The position numbers were made by a program, and so were the translations under genes. A stretch of DNA of 64,000 nucleotides, taken from positions 62,001-126,000 of the forward strand of contig JABTUJ010000014.1 in assembly GCA_015075445.1 (NCBI GenBank), read 5' to 3'. Positions 25,798 to 34,804 of the stretch are shown piece by piece. The stretch's first letter is position 1; every line of letters begins with the position of its first letter. This stretch comes from Verrucomicrobiales bacterium (GTDB taxonomy: Bacteria > Verrucomicrobiota > Verrucomicrobiia > Limisphaerales > J093). Under the pieces are notes generated by a model. The model was not told the origin of the DNA. It searched no databases and saw nothing but the letters and a program-made list of their open reading frames with translations.

Positions 25798-27730
25798 ATG
25801 AACCGATTGTTGTGCTTCACTGGATGCCTGGCGATGGCGGGCGGGTGCGCCCTGGCAGTCGCCCAGGTCTACGACATCACGATGTTCGATCCCGCGTCGA
25901 AGGGGCCCTGGGCTTACCGGGGCAAAACCACGCTGGTGGTCCCCAAGGTCGCGAAAGGGTCCATCACGCTGGACGGGGCCGCGTCGGCCGCGGAATACGG
26001 TGGCTTCGTGGGCATCGAGGTGGTGCCCGGGTTGGGCGACCAAGGGGCGGGCAACGCGAGACCGGGCGCCTGGATTCTGGACTTTCCCGACGACCGGCTC
26101 TGGGACGGGCCGGAGGATTCGAGTTTCACGTACTGGCTCGCCCACGATGACGACTATCTCTATGTCGGGGTCCACGTGAAAGACGACGTGGTGGTGAGCG
26201 ACAACCCCAACGGCATGTTTTGGAACGACGACTCGATCGAGATCGTGGTGGATGCGCTGAACGACCGGTTCGACAACAACACCGACAACTCGAAGGACGC
26301 CTTCGGCGGACACTGCTACGTCAACTACCAGGGTCGGTTCTCCGCCTGGGACGACGCGGCCGGGCAGATCAGCGGCGAGAGCTGGGCAACCTGCGTGAAT
26401 TGGAAGTACGGACCGACCTAGTACATCTTCGGTTTCTGAAAGGCGGTGACCGGCGGCTGGCAGATGGAGACGCGTTTCCACAAGCGCCTGTTCGAAGATC
26501 CCGCCCGGGGCAACCAGCTCAAGGACGGCTACCGCATGGGGTTCAATATTGGTCTGGACGACGACGACCAGCAGGGCCCGAGCGCTGGTGGGTGGCGGAC
26601 GTTCGATCTGGAAGTGCAGTATTTCTGGGCCAACCGGGAAAGGCTCCAGAATTACACGGCGGACCTGATTGCCTCGCTGAGCCCCGAGGCGATCTCCGGC
26701 AAGTGGTATCTGTTTGACGGATCCGTGACGCCGGGGGTGGTGAATTCGGCGGGCCGCCTGGCCCACGGCGGCACGGGGGAGATTCTGTTCGCTTACGACA
26801 CCCCGAAGCGTGGTCGGATCCTCTTTGTGACGGCAACGACGGACGGTGACAACGCGCCCATCAATGCCGACCCGGCCCTGATCGCGCTGCTGCGAGCACG
26901 CGGCTACACCGTCACCGTGTTTGCCTCTGGGGGCAGCACGCCGGAGGGCTTGCGCACGGCCGCCCAAGGACAGGATGTGGTGGTCATTTCGAGACCATCG
27001 GCTCGACCGCCGTGGTGGATCCTGCTGGCAGCGCGACGGGGGGGTTGTTCAGCCTGAAGGACGTGGATGTTCCGGTGATCTCGTTCGAGGCTTACATGTT
27101 CGACAACGCGGACTGGGTGGAACGGACGTCGGACGGTTCCAATGACTTCATCCACTGGGGCAACTCAGGGCGCACGGACCTTGCCGACCCGCCATCCATG
27201 ATGGCCGCGACTCTCTTTTCATTCAGAAGCCCACCCACCCGATTGCGGCGGGGCTGACCGAGGGTCGGGTCCAGGTGTACAACGTGCTCTACAGTCTGAC
27301 TTTTGGGCTGCCGTCGGCCGATGCCGATGTGGTGGCGAGCATCCAGCCGGACGGGTCGTACCCGACGATCTTCGTGTACGACAAGGGCGACAGGCTCGTG
27401 GACGGCTCGATTGCGCCCAACAAACGGATCGGCTTCTTCCTTGGCCAGAACGCCGTGCCCTCCTGCGACTGGGCCCTGGACTACGCGGACTTGACCGATG
27501 CCGCCCGGACGCTGCTGTTCAACACCATCGAGTACTGTCTGCCGGCGGCCGCGCCACCGACGCTGGCCATCGCACGCAGCGGGGCCAACGTGGTGATCAC
27601 CTACGCGGGCGGGGTGCTGCAAAGTGCGGCTGCCGTTACGGGCGCGCCCTGGCAGGACGAGGCGGGCATCGCGAGTGGGGCGGTGATCCAACCGGCGGGC
27701 GCGGGCAAGTTCTATCGGGTCCGACAGTAG
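25798..27730 (+). pseudogene. Decayed secreted protein with a CBM9-like (DOMON-type) domain
   Basis: It starts with a signal peptide (MNRLLCFTGCLAMAGGCALAVAQ). A carbohydrate-binding-module-9-like beta-sandwich follows: GSITLDGAASAAEY, YWLAHDDDYLYVGVHVKDD and WNDDSIEIVVDA. The frame is broken by in-frame stops TAG at 26419 and TGA at 26437. Single-base losses near 26990 (TCGGAG to TCGAG expected) and 27190 (CCGGCC to CCGCC) shift it twice more. Reading across them restores a continuous protein of about 640 residues ending in a Verrucomicrobia-type tail (AGAGKFYRVRQ). The middle part (FVTATTDGDNAPINADPALIALLRARGYTVTVF) looks like a Rossmann-like segment. Four lesions make decay likely, though dropped bases could be sequence errors. 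Confidence 0.8.
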
Positions 27731-27736
27731 CCCGGA

Positions 27737-27786
27737 GGGGTCAGTCAATAGTATTGGCAACTATTCAGGTTTCAGGGACTGACCCC
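27737..27786. repeat. Short REP hairpin (deletion form of the MITE-like element)
   Basis: Fifty bases bounded by GGGGTCAGTC and GACTGACCCC (27737-27746 and 27777-27786). The left half matches elements A and B (CAATAGTATTG) and the right half matches their other end (ATTCAGGTTTCAGG). It overlaps the 3' end of the minus-strand esterase gene and provides its last codons and stop. Confidence 0.8.
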
Positions 27787-28417
27787 ATCGGCAGGTGCAG
27801 AGGAAGTCGCGGATCAAGCCGAGTTCCTCTTCCCCGGCGATGGTGTGGGCTTTGTTGAACTCGCGCCACTGGACGTCCAACCCCCGGGCCTTGAGGAGTT
27901 CGACCTGCTTGCGCACGGGGGCGATGGGAAGCAGGGGATCCTGCGTGCCGTGGGTCATGAGGATCCGCTGCCCGGCAGCCAGCGGTGACAGTTCCTGGAG
28001 CAGCGTGGCCACGTCGTGCAGGTAGCCGCTGATGCCGATCAAGCCGGCAAGGGGATGCGGAAAGCGCAGGCCGGTCTCCAGCGCCATGAGGCAGCCCTGG
28101 GAAAAGCCAAACAGGGCTGTGTTCGCGAGCTCGAAGCCTCGGCGCGGCAGGTCCTCCAGCAGGGCAGTCAGCAGCGCGCGGCTGCGTGCGACACCCGGAG
28201 CCGCGTCGCCGTAGATGTCGTACCAGGAATAGCCGCCGAAGTAGTCGTCCGGGGCATTGACGAGCAGGTAATTGAGCCAGGGCAACCGCAGCTCTGTGGG
28301 CATCCAGCGATAGCCCTCGAGGCTATCCCCCAGGCCATGCAGCACCACTAGCAAGCGGCGCGCCTCCCGTTCGCGGGCCGGCAGAAGTTCGGTGTGGAGG
28401 GAACGATCAGCGTTCAT
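27761..28417 (-). CDS. Alpha/beta hydrolase of the phospholipase/carboxylesterase type
   Basis: A 218-residue cytoplasmic esterase. Motifs are LLVVLHGLGDSLEGY (oxyanion region), FGFSQGCLMA (nucleophile Ser near residue 120), HGTQDPLLP (Asp) and NKAHTI (His), the full catalytic triad of the acyl-protein thioesterase/YpfH-like family. Substrates are likely small carboxyl esters. The last ten codons (from about RCRWGQSLKPE) are encoded by the REP hairpin at 27737-27786, so the original C-terminus was changed by insertion. It lies downstream of the nucleotidyltransferase gene, separated by a tandem repeat. Confidence 0.85.
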   Translation of the reverse strand: MNADRSLHTELLPAREREARRLLVVLHGLGDSLEGYRWMPTELRLPWLNYLLVNAPDDYFGGYSWYDIYGDAAPGVARSRALLTALLEDLPRRGFELANTALFGFSQGCLMALETGLRFPHPLAGLIGISGYLHDVATLLQELSPLAAGQRILMTHGTQDPLLPIAPVRKQVELLKARGLDVQWREFNKAHTIAGEEELGLIRDFLCTCRWGQSLKPE

Positions 28418-28458
28418 GAATCAGCCATTGCCCCGCGCCTCTCAGACTTCGGTCCATG

Positions 28459-28594
28459 CCCTTCGCCCTTCGCCCTTTGACTTCGCCCTTTGACTTCGCA
28501 CTTCGCACTTCGCCCTTCGCCCTTCGCCCTTCGCCCTTCGCCCTTCGCCCTTCGTACTTCGCCCTTCGTACTTCGCCCTTCGTACTTCGCCCTT
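28459..28594. repeat. Tandem TTCGCCC heptamer repeat
   Basis: About 135 bases made of CTTCGCC heptamers with variants CTTCGTA, CTTCGCA and CTTTGA(C). On the minus strand it reads GAAGGGC and translates to repeated KGEGRRA peptides. The stop codon of the nucleotidyltransferase gene lies at its edge. Such low-complexity tracts are common between genes in Verrucomicrobia; no coding role is likely. Confidence 0.85.
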
Positions 28595-29345
28595 ACATCT
28601 CCCCTCGCTCGAGCGCGGCGAGCGTGCTGGGATCGCGCACATCCACCCAGCGACCGGCGATGGACAGTCCGGCGATGCGATGGCCGGTTTGGGTCATGGC
28701 GATGATGGCATCGGTGAGTTCGTACTCGTTCCGGGGTGATTTCACGAGGCGGGCGGTGTACTCGAAGACCACGGGGCGGAAGATGTAGATGCCGGCGTTG
28801 TACCAGACGGGGTCGCCGGGATTGAGCCAGCCCGAGGTGCGCAGTTCCTCGAGTTGGGCCGGGGTGGGTTTCTCGATGAGCCGCCGCAGACAGAACTGGT
28901 CGTCGAAGAAGTTGATGGCGCCTTTGGTGACGTCCTGGCCGGCCGTGACGGTGAGGAGACCGGAGAAGTCGTCTTCTTCGAAGCGGCGCACCATTTGGCT
29001 GTAAGTTTCGGGCTTCACCAGGATGTCGCCGTAGGTGAGCAGGAAGGGGTCGGGGCCGACGAACGCACGGGCGAGTTCGGGGGCTTTGCCGGTGCCGTCC
29101 TGGACCTTCTGCTCGACGAACTCGAGGCGGATCCCCTGGCGCGGGGCCTTGGCGAAATGCTGCTCGATGACCTCCTTGCGCCAGCCGGTGACGATGCAGA
29201 AGTCGCGGATGCCGGCGCTGAGGAGCCCTTCGAGGATGTGTTCGAGGATGGGCTTACCGCGGACGGGGAGCATGGGTTTGGGGAGCTCGTTGGTGAGCTC
29301 CCCCATGCGGGTCCCCTTGCCCGCGGCGAGGATTACGGCCTTCAT
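28593..29345 (-). CDS. Sugar-phosphate nucleotidyltransferase
   Basis: A 250-residue GT-A-fold enzyme that joins an NTP to a sugar 1-phosphate. The signature MKAVILAAGKGTRMGELTNELPKPMLPVRGKPILEH is intact, with the metal-binding Asp in LTYGDILV and a later AGIYIFRP motif. It resembles glucose-1-phosphate thymidylyl-, uridylyl- or mannose-1-phosphate guanylyltransferases but lacks the C-terminal beta-helix of GlmU. Nucleotide and sugar specificity cannot be read from sequence alone. It begins 9 bases after the apgM stop and is probably co-transcribed. Confidence 0.88.
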   Translation of the reverse strand: MKAVILAAGKGTRMGELTNELPKPMLPVRGKPILEHILEGLLSAGIRDFCIVTGWRKEVIEQHFAKAPRQGIRLEFVEQKVQDGTGKAPELARAFVGPDPFLLTYGDILVKPETYSQMVRRFEEDDFSGLLTVTAGQDVTKGAINFFDDQFCLRRLIEKPTPAQLEELRTSGWLNPGDPVWYNAGIYIFRPVVFEYTARLVKSPRNEYELTDAIIAMTQTGHRIAGLSIAGRWVDVRDPSTLAALERGEM

Positions 29346-29354
29346 GGGCGAAGT

Positions 29355-30581
29355 TCAGGCGCCGAACTTGTCGAACATCCGGGCGTTGGCCTGCATGTAG
29401 CGGAGGAGGTACTTGGCTTCGAAGACGCCGAGGGAGCCGAGGTTGGCACCGGTCTCGGTGAAGCGCTCGAGCTTGTCGTCGCCGCTGTAGGGGGAGTGCA
29501 GGAGGACAGGCTGGGGATGCCAGGAATGACCTTTGAGCGCGCAGGGAGTTGAGTGGTCGCCGGTGATGGCCAGGACGTCGGGCCGCTTGCGGAGGAGGAT
29601 AGGGAGGGCGGCATCGAACTCCTCGATGGCCCGCTGCTTGGCTGGGAAGTTGCCGTCTTCGCCGTACATGTCGGTGTACTTGTAGTGGATGAAGAAGAAG
29701 TCGTAGCGGTCGTACTCGGCGAGGTACCGCTCGAACTGCTCGGCAATGGTCTGCGGCCCCTCGATTTTGGTCATCCCCACGAGTTGGGCGAGGCCTTTGT
29801 ACATCGGGTAAACGGCGAGGCAGGCCGGTTTGAGGCGGTAACGGTTCTGGAAGAGGGGGATGTCCGGCTGATGAGCGATGCCGCGCATGAGGAAGCCGTT
29901 GGCGGGCTGCTCTTTGGCCAGGAGGGGCAGGGCCTGGCGATAGAACTGGGCCACGACTTCGGCGGTTTTTCGGGCCTTGGCTGCGTCCGGCGCGACGGGT
30001 TTGGCGGCCGGGATGGGAAGGCCTTCGCGGTGGGGATCGGCGTCGGTCAGCGGGCCTTCCATGCCGGGGCCGCGGAAGACCACGACGAAGCGGTGACCTT
30101 TGCCGGCCTTGATCAGCACGTCCACGTCGCCGATCTTCTTCATCTTTTGGGCGAGGAGGCTGCAGAGCCTTTCGCAGACGGGGGTGTCGATGCGTCCGGC
30201 GCGGCGGTCAGTCACCACCCCTTGGGCGTCGAGCGTGCAGAAGTTGGCGCGAGCAGCGACGTCGCCGGCCTTGAGGTCCACGCCCAGGCCGAGGGCTTCG
30301 ATGACCCCGCGGCCGACCTGGAATTCCAGGGGGTCGTAGCCGAACAGGCCGAGGTGACCGGGGCCACTGCCGGGCGTGATGCCCGGGGCGACCGGGATCA
30401 TGCGGCCCTGGGCGCAACCGTCGGCGACGAGGGCATCGAGGTTGGGCGTGCGCGCGGCTTCGAGGGGCGTGACGCGGCCCTGGGCATTGGTGGCAAGGTC
30501 GCCGAGGCCATCGAGGACCATCAGGACGAGCTTGGCCTTGGTTTCAAGGGTCAGTTCGGAGTAGAGCGTATCAAGGTTCAT
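29355..30581 (-). CDS. apgM: 2,3-bisphosphoglycerate-independent phosphoglycerate mutase, archaeal (ApgM) type
   Basis: A 408-residue member of the alkaline-phosphatase superfamily that interconverts 3- and 2-phosphoglycerate. Motifs are KLVLMVLDGLGDLA (metal Asp), GITPGSGPGHLGLFGYDP (the conserved Ser/His segment), HYKYTDMYGEDGN and LAITGDHSTPCALKGHSWHPQPVLL (metal ligands Asp and His). It is distinct from the bacterial GpmI type and is used in place of it in archaea and several deep-branching bacteria. The start at 30581 is chosen; the frame extends to 30965, but that part is low-complexity and overlaps the next gene. Confidence 0.9.
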   Translation of the reverse strand: MNLDTLYSELTLETKAKLVLMVLDGLGDLATNAQGRVTPLEAARTPNLDALVADGCAQGRMIPVAPGITPGSGPGHLGLFGYDPLEFQVGRGVIEALGLGVDLKAGDVAARANFCTLDAQGVVTDRRAGRIDTPVCERLCSLLAQKMKKIGDVDVLIKAGKGHRFVVVFRGPGMEGPLTDADPHREGLPIPAAKPVAPDAAKARKTAEVVAQFYRQALPLLAKEQPANGFLMRGIAHQPDIPLFQNRYRLKPACLAVYPMYKGLAQLVGMTKIEGPQTIAEQFERYLAEYDRYDFFFIHYKYTDMYGEDGNFPAKQRAIEEFDAALPILLRKRPDVLAITGDHSTPCALKGHSWHPQPVLLHSPYSGDDKLERFTETGANLGSLGVFEAKYLLRYMQANARMFDKFGA

Positions 30582-30820
30582 GCGCTTCGTGTGTCGTACC
30601 GCGTCGGGTGGTTCGCGGGAACCGGGCCGGGGGCCGGTCCGCGGGGCGGAGTGTGAAAGTGGGGGTTCCGGGGCGTCAACGGGATAATGAACAGCGGGCG
30701 GGTGGTGGGTGTGCGACACCAGTCTTCGGATCGTTCCACGTTCGCCTCGTCCCTCCCCCGCGCCTCGCTGCGCAGAATCCTCGAAACCCGCGGGGTGGTA
30801 TCCAGGGATTCGACCTGATC

Positions 30821-31486
30821 TCAGCGGGTTGCGGGTTTCGCTGAATCCAGGGCCGCATACAGCGCCGGAGGGTCCGGGCAGTGAAGCGCGTCGTGGCCGG
30901 GGCGGACCAGTCCGAAGCCAGGTCCATAGGCGGGGCCGTTGGCGACACAGGCGTGGGTGCGGCATTCACGGATCTGGGCCAGGGCCCGGGCCAGGGCGAC
31001 GGTCTGGTCACCCTCGACCTCGAATTTCCAGCCGACGAGCCAGGCCGCGGGAAACCAGTCGTGGAGATCGGCGATGAGTTTGGGGGTGGGGACGAGTTGG
31101 GCCCAGAGCGCGCCGCCGCGGGTGTCGAGTTTCCCAGCCTGGACGGCATTGAGCTCGCCGTCGGACTGCTTCTGGAGGATTCGGCCAAAGGCGAAGTCGC
31201 TCACGGCGGCAGCGTGGAAAACGGCGTTCACGCCAGCGCTGGCCAGGCTTTCGAGGCGGGCGCGAAGATCAGCGGTGGTGGTGAACTCGAGGAGTCTGGC
31301 GCCGGCGCGGCGGGCCTCGGTGATGGGCCACGAGGCGAGGGCACCGCGAAGGAGCGTGACATCGTGTCCGTGGCTGGCGAGGTGCCGGGCGAGTTCGGTG
31401 CCCAACCGGCCGGTGGAGCGGTTGGTGAGGAGACGGACCTGGTCGAGCGGTTCGAAGGTGGGGCCAGCCGTGACGAGGCAACGCAT
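30821..31486 (-). CDS. Phosphopantothenoylcysteine synthetase-type (CoaB/DFP) protein
   Basis: A 221-residue protein opening with the CoaB signature MRCLVTAGPTFEPLDQVRLLTNRSTGRLGTELA. It also has HAAAVSDFAF and the GWKFEVEG segment of the DFP family. In most bacteria CoaB is fused behind the CoaC decarboxylase; here it stands alone. The NTP-binding Lys usually found in AVSDF(x)P and the later K-x-K-K segments are not clear, so a diverged or NAD-dependent variant is possible. It starts 9 bases downstream of the PQQ-propeller gene. Confidence 0.8.
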   Translation of the reverse strand: MRCLVTAGPTFEPLDQVRLLTNRSTGRLGTELARHLASHGHDVTLLRGALASWPITEARRAGARLLEFTTTADLRARLESLASAGVNAVFHAAAVSDFAFGRILQKQSDGELNAVQAGKLDTRGGALWAQLVPTPKLIADLHDWFPAAWLVGWKFEVEGDQTVALARALAQIRECRTHACVANGPAYGPGFGLVRPGHDALHCPDPPALYAALDSAKPATR

Positions 31487-31495
31487 GACGCGAGG

Positions 31496-32830
31496 CTACG
31501 GCAAGCCCGGGGCGGCCAGCGACACACAAACGAGTTCCTGGTCGTTGCGGGCGTAGACGCTGCGGTTCGCAAAGGCGGGGTGGGACCAGACGACGAAGCG
31601 ACCGGGATCACGGTTGGTGGGTTCGAGGATCTTCGTGCGGCTGATCTCCTGATAACCCGCGGGAGTGAGGCGCGCGAGGATGAGTTCGCCGCGCTCGTTG
31701 AAGAGGAAGTAGCGGTCGCCGTGAGGAATGAGGAAGGCGTTGCCCCAGCGGGTTTCTTTCTCGGGCGTGGTGGCTGCGAGGGTTTCCCAGACGCGTTCAC
31801 CGGTAGCGAGCTTGAGACAACGCAGTTGGCCGTAGCTGCAAACGCCGTAAATGTGGCCGTCCGCAATCACCGGCGTGGGGATGATGCTGTGGAGTTCGGT
31901 GGTGTCCTTCTCGCTGGCCTTCTTGCTGCGCCAGAGAACCTCAGGTTCGCCGTCGGTCAGGCGGAGGAGGAGGGAGCCGTTATAGAAAGTGGTGACAAAG
32001 AGCCGGTCATCGACGAGGCGAGGTGTCGGGATGCTGAGTCCGAAGCGCGACTCGAAAGGCACGCTCCAGAGGAGGCGACCGGTAGCGGGATCGAGGGCGT
32101 TGACGGACTCCGGATGCCACAGGATCAACTGCCGCTGGCCGCCGTGCTCGATGAGCGTCGGCGGGCAGTAGCCCGGTTCCTTGGCGTCGAGGGCCCGCCA
32201 GAGCTCGCGACCCGTGTCACGGTCGAATGCGACAGCGACGCTGCCCGGCCCCCCGACGAGGCAGATGAGGCGGTTGCCATCGAGCAAAGGATGGCCGGCA
32301 AAGCCCCAGGTCGGCGTCTTCGCGGCAAAATCCGTCTTGAAGTCGCGACTCCAGACGACGCGGCCGGTGGCGGTGTCGAGGCAGAGGAGGTTGCCTTCCG
32401 TGCCCAGCGTGAAGACCCGGGAACCCTCCACCAGCGGCGTGCAACGCGGGCCGGCGGCGTAGCTGACGGTGTAGGGGCAGTCGTACTCGTGCGTCCACAG
32501 GACCGTTCCGTCACGCTCATCCAGACAGACAACCCGTTCGGTCCCGGGAATCGAACTGCGATCAAAGGCGTTGTCGGGGTTGGCGGCGCCGCGGGCGAGT
32601 TGACGGTCGAGAACAAAGACCCGGCCCTGGGCGACGGCGGGGCCGGCGTAACCGGCGCCGATGGGCGTGCGCCAGCGAACGGAGGGACCGTTGGTGGGGA
32701 AGGACTCCAAGACGCCGGTTTCGCGCCAGACCCCGTCCCTTTGGGGTCCGAGCCATTGCGGCCAGTCATCGGCGCTCAAGGTGGCCGCGAGCCACAGGGT
32801 GAGGAAAGGCAGTCGTAGGTGCGATCGCAT
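31496..32830 (-). CDS. Secreted PQQ-like beta-propeller protein
   Basis: A 444-residue protein with a signal peptide (MRSHLRLPFLTLWLAATLSA) followed by DWPQWLGPQRDG, the usual opening of this planctomycete/verrucomicrobial family. Repeated blades show LDxATGRxxWS patterns: CLDERDGTVLWTHE, CLDTATGRVVWSRD, FDRDTGRELWRA, LDPATGRLLWSV and LKLATGERVWET. The propeller fold is shared with BamB and PQQ dehydrogenases, but catalytic residues of dehydrogenases are not evident. A periplasmic scaffold or sugar-binding role is likely. Start 32830 opens the signal peptide. Confidence 0.85.
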   Translation of the reverse strand: MRSHLRLPFLTLWLAATLSADDWPQWLGPQRDGVWRETGVLESFPTNGPSVRWRTPIGAGYAGPAVAQGRVFVLDRQLARGAANPDNAFDRSSIPGTERVVCLDERDGTVLWTHEYDCPYTVSYAAGPRCTPLVEGSRVFTLGTEGNLLCLDTATGRVVWSRDFKTDFAAKTPTWGFAGHPLLDGNRLICLVGGPGSVAVAFDRDTGRELWRALDAKEPGYCPPTLIEHGGQRQLILWHPESVNALDPATGRLLWSVPFESRFGLSIPTPRLVDDRLFVTTFYNGSLLLRLTDGEPEVLWRSKKASEKDTTELHSIIPTPVIADGHIYGVCSYGQLRCLKLATGERVWETLAATTPEKETRWGNAFLIPHGDRYFLFNERGELILARLTPAGYQEISRTKILEPTNRDPGRFVVWSHPAFANRSVYARNDQELVCVSLAAPGLP

Positions 32831-32937
32831 GGGCCAACAAGTGTGTCTGAAGCCGGGGTTGGTCAAATGCCGGTTGACGGAAGGGCTTGGCGATGGGCGG
32901 GCCGACGCCGGATCGGCGGCGTTCGATCCTACTGGTT

Positions 32938-32974
32938 TGTCTGGAGTGGTTTTCAGGTTTCAGGGACTGACCCC
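32938..32974. repeat. Solo right end of the REP element family
   Basis: TTTTCAGGTTTCAGGGACTGACCCC (to 32974) matches the right half of the hairpin at 27737-27786. The left GGGGTCAGTC end is missing. It lies between divergent genes, 66 bases before the GNAT-like start. Confidence 0.6.
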
Positions 32975-33040
32975 GTGGGCGGAGTTGACGGGGGAAAGGG
33001 AGTTCGGGACACTGCGCGGCGTCCCCGCGGTCGGGGGTTG

Positions 33041-34174
33041 ATGAGCGCTTCGATTGAGATCCAGCCGGTGGCCCGCACGCGGGCGGGGATTCGTCGGTTC
33101 CTGGAAGTCCCTTACGGGATCTATGCCGGCGATCCGCGGTGGGTGGCGCCGCTGGTGTACGACTTGAGCAAGGTTTTTACGGACGCCAATCCGCTGTTCG
33201 AGCATGCGGAGATGCAGTTGTGGGTGGCCCGGCGGGAGGGGGTGGATGTGGGGCGGATCGCCGCGTTGAGAGACCATGAGCACCTGCGGATTCACCAGGA
33301 CGGGACGGTCTTCTTCGGGTTCTTCGAGAGCGTGAACGACCCGGAGGTGACGCGGGGGTTGTTCGCCGCGGTGCGGGCGTGGGCGAAGGAGCGGGAGGGC
33401 AGGCGTCTGGTGGGTCCGACCAACCCGACGGCCAACGACGAGTGCGGCCTGCTGGTGCGGGGTTTCGACAGCCCGCCGGCTTTCATGATGCCGTACAACC
33501 CCGAGTACTACGTCGAACTCCTCGAGGGCGAAGGTTTCCGCAAGGCCAAGGATCTTCTGGCTTTCTACGTCGATATCGCCCGCAGCCCGCTGGACCGGCT
33601 GGGACGGATCGCCGAGAAGACCCGACGGCGTTATCCGGAGCTGACGTTTCGGCCGGTCCGAAGGCGGACGTTGGACGGGGACCTTGCGAAGGTGAAGGAG
33701 GTGTACAACGAGGCGTGGGAGGAGAATTGGGGCTTTGTGCCGATGACCGACGCGGAGATCAACTTCCTGGCGGCGCGGCTCAAGCCCTTGTTGGAGGAAG
33801 GGTTGGTGTGGGTGGTGGAAAGCCCGACGGAGACGGTGGCGTTCATGCTGGCGCTGCCGGATTTCAACGAGGCCCTGCAGCCGTTGCGGGGACGTTTGTG
33901 CACGCCGCGCCTGGTGCATTTCCTGCCGTACCTGTTCCGGTGGAAGAGCACGCGGCTGTGCCGGGTACTGACGCTGGGGATCAAGGAGCGGTACCGGGGG
34001 CGAGGGCTGGAAGCGGTGATGTTGACCGAGGGATTCAAGGTGGGTCTTCGCCTGGGTTTCCAGGGAGCGGAAGCGTCGTGGGTACTCGAGGACAACGAAC
34101 CGATGTGCCGGATGATGGAGGCCTTCTCCGCGACGGTCTACAAGACGTACCGGCTTTACGAGCAGCCGCTCTGA
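33041..34174 (+). CDS. GNAT-like N-acetyltransferase family protein
   Basis: A 377-residue cytoplasmic protein. The N-terminal part contains FLEVPYGIYAGDPRWVAPL and GRIAALRDHEHL. The C-terminal half has a GNAT-like strand-helix set, LTLGIKERYRGRGLEAVMLTEGF, with the acetyl-CoA loop-like R-x-x-G-R/G pattern, and then GAEASWVLEDNEPMCRMME. It resembles the YghO-type bacterial family, of unknown substrate. The start at 33041 is preferred because the upstream in-frame part (from 32819) is repeat-derived. Confidence 0.75.
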   Translation: MSASIEIQPVARTRAGIRRFLEVPYGIYAGDPRWVAPLVYDLSKVFTDANPLFEHAEMQLWVARREGVDVGRIAALRDHEHLRIHQDGTVFFGFFESVNDPEVTRGLFAAVRAWAKEREGRRLVGPTNPTANDECGLLVRGFDSPPAFMMPYNPEYYVELLEGEGFRKAKDLLAFYVDIARSPLDRLGRIAEKTRRRYPELTFRPVRRRTLDGDLAKVKEVYNEAWEENWGFVPMTDAEINFLAARLKPLLEEGLVWVVESPTETVAFMLALPDFNEALQPLRGRLCTPRLVHFLPYLFRWKSTRLCRVLTLGIKERYRGRGLEAVMLTEGFKVGLRLGFQGAEASWVLEDNEPMCRMMEAFSATVYKTYRLYEQPL

Positions 34175-34198
34175 GTCGCGCGCGGGACGTTCCGCGGG

Positions 34199-34693
34199 TC
34201 AGCTTCGCTGGAGGACACTGACTACGAAGAGGCCGATCATCGCGGTGCAGCACGCCACCTTGCCCACCAACCCCGCCAGCAGTCCGAGCACCGCGCCCAC
34301 ACCCGCCCGGGCGGCGGGGTGAAACTCCCGGCCACCAAGCAACTCGCCCACAGTGGCGCCGACGAAAGGGCCGGCGAGGAGGCCCCAAGGGCCGGTGAAG
34401 AGACCCAGCACAGCGCCCGCTGCCGCGCCGACGAGCCCTCGCCAGGTGGCGCCCAACCGGCGCGCGCCGACCAGCGTGGCGATGTAATCCAGTGCCAGGC
34501 TCAGCAGCACGAGGCCGAGGAGGACGGCCAGCGTCAGGTTGCTGGCGCTGGCTTCGCCGAACCAGAGCCGGTGACCCGCGGCGGCGGCCAGCACCAGCGG
34601 GGGGCCGGGAATGGCGGGCAGCACGCTGCCGGCCAGGCCCACGAACATGACTAGCAGCACCAGAACGAGACCGGCGATTTGCTCGAACGACAT
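34199..34693 (-). CDS. DUF456 membrane protein
   Basis: A 164-residue, glycine-rich membrane protein with about four or five helices. The typical DUF456 opening is VLVMFVGLAGSVLPAIPGPPLVLAAA. The central LDYIATLVGARRLGATWRGLVGAAAGAVLGLFTGPWGLLAGPFVGATVGELLGG has repeated G-x-x-x-G motifs. Function is unknown; the family is widespread. The start at 34693 is chosen because the upstream extension to 34843 is non-hydrophobic and lies in the promoter region shared with the divergent gene. Confidence 0.85.
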   Translation of the reverse strand: MSFEQIAGLVLVLLVMFVGLAGSVLPAIPGPPLVLAAAAGHRLWFGEASASNLTLAVLLGLVLLSLALDYIATLVGARRLGATWRGLVGAAAGAVLGLFTGPWGLLAGPFVGATVGELLGGREFHPAARAGVGAVLGLLAGLVGKVACCTAMIGLFVVSVLQRS

Positions 34694-34804
34694 CCCGCTC
34701 AGTCTAGGGGCGCGGGCGCCGGAGGCAACGCGCGGCATGACGCCTCCCCACGCGGTGGCAGGTGCGCGTTGCGCCCTGGCGGGGGCTGGGCTTAAGTGGC
34801 GGCC

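Noticed and set aside
28442..28788. Small plus- and minus-strand frames in the TTCGCCC tract
   Set aside because: They translate a tandem repeat (FALRPSP or KGEGRRA) and have no ribosome-binding site or homology.
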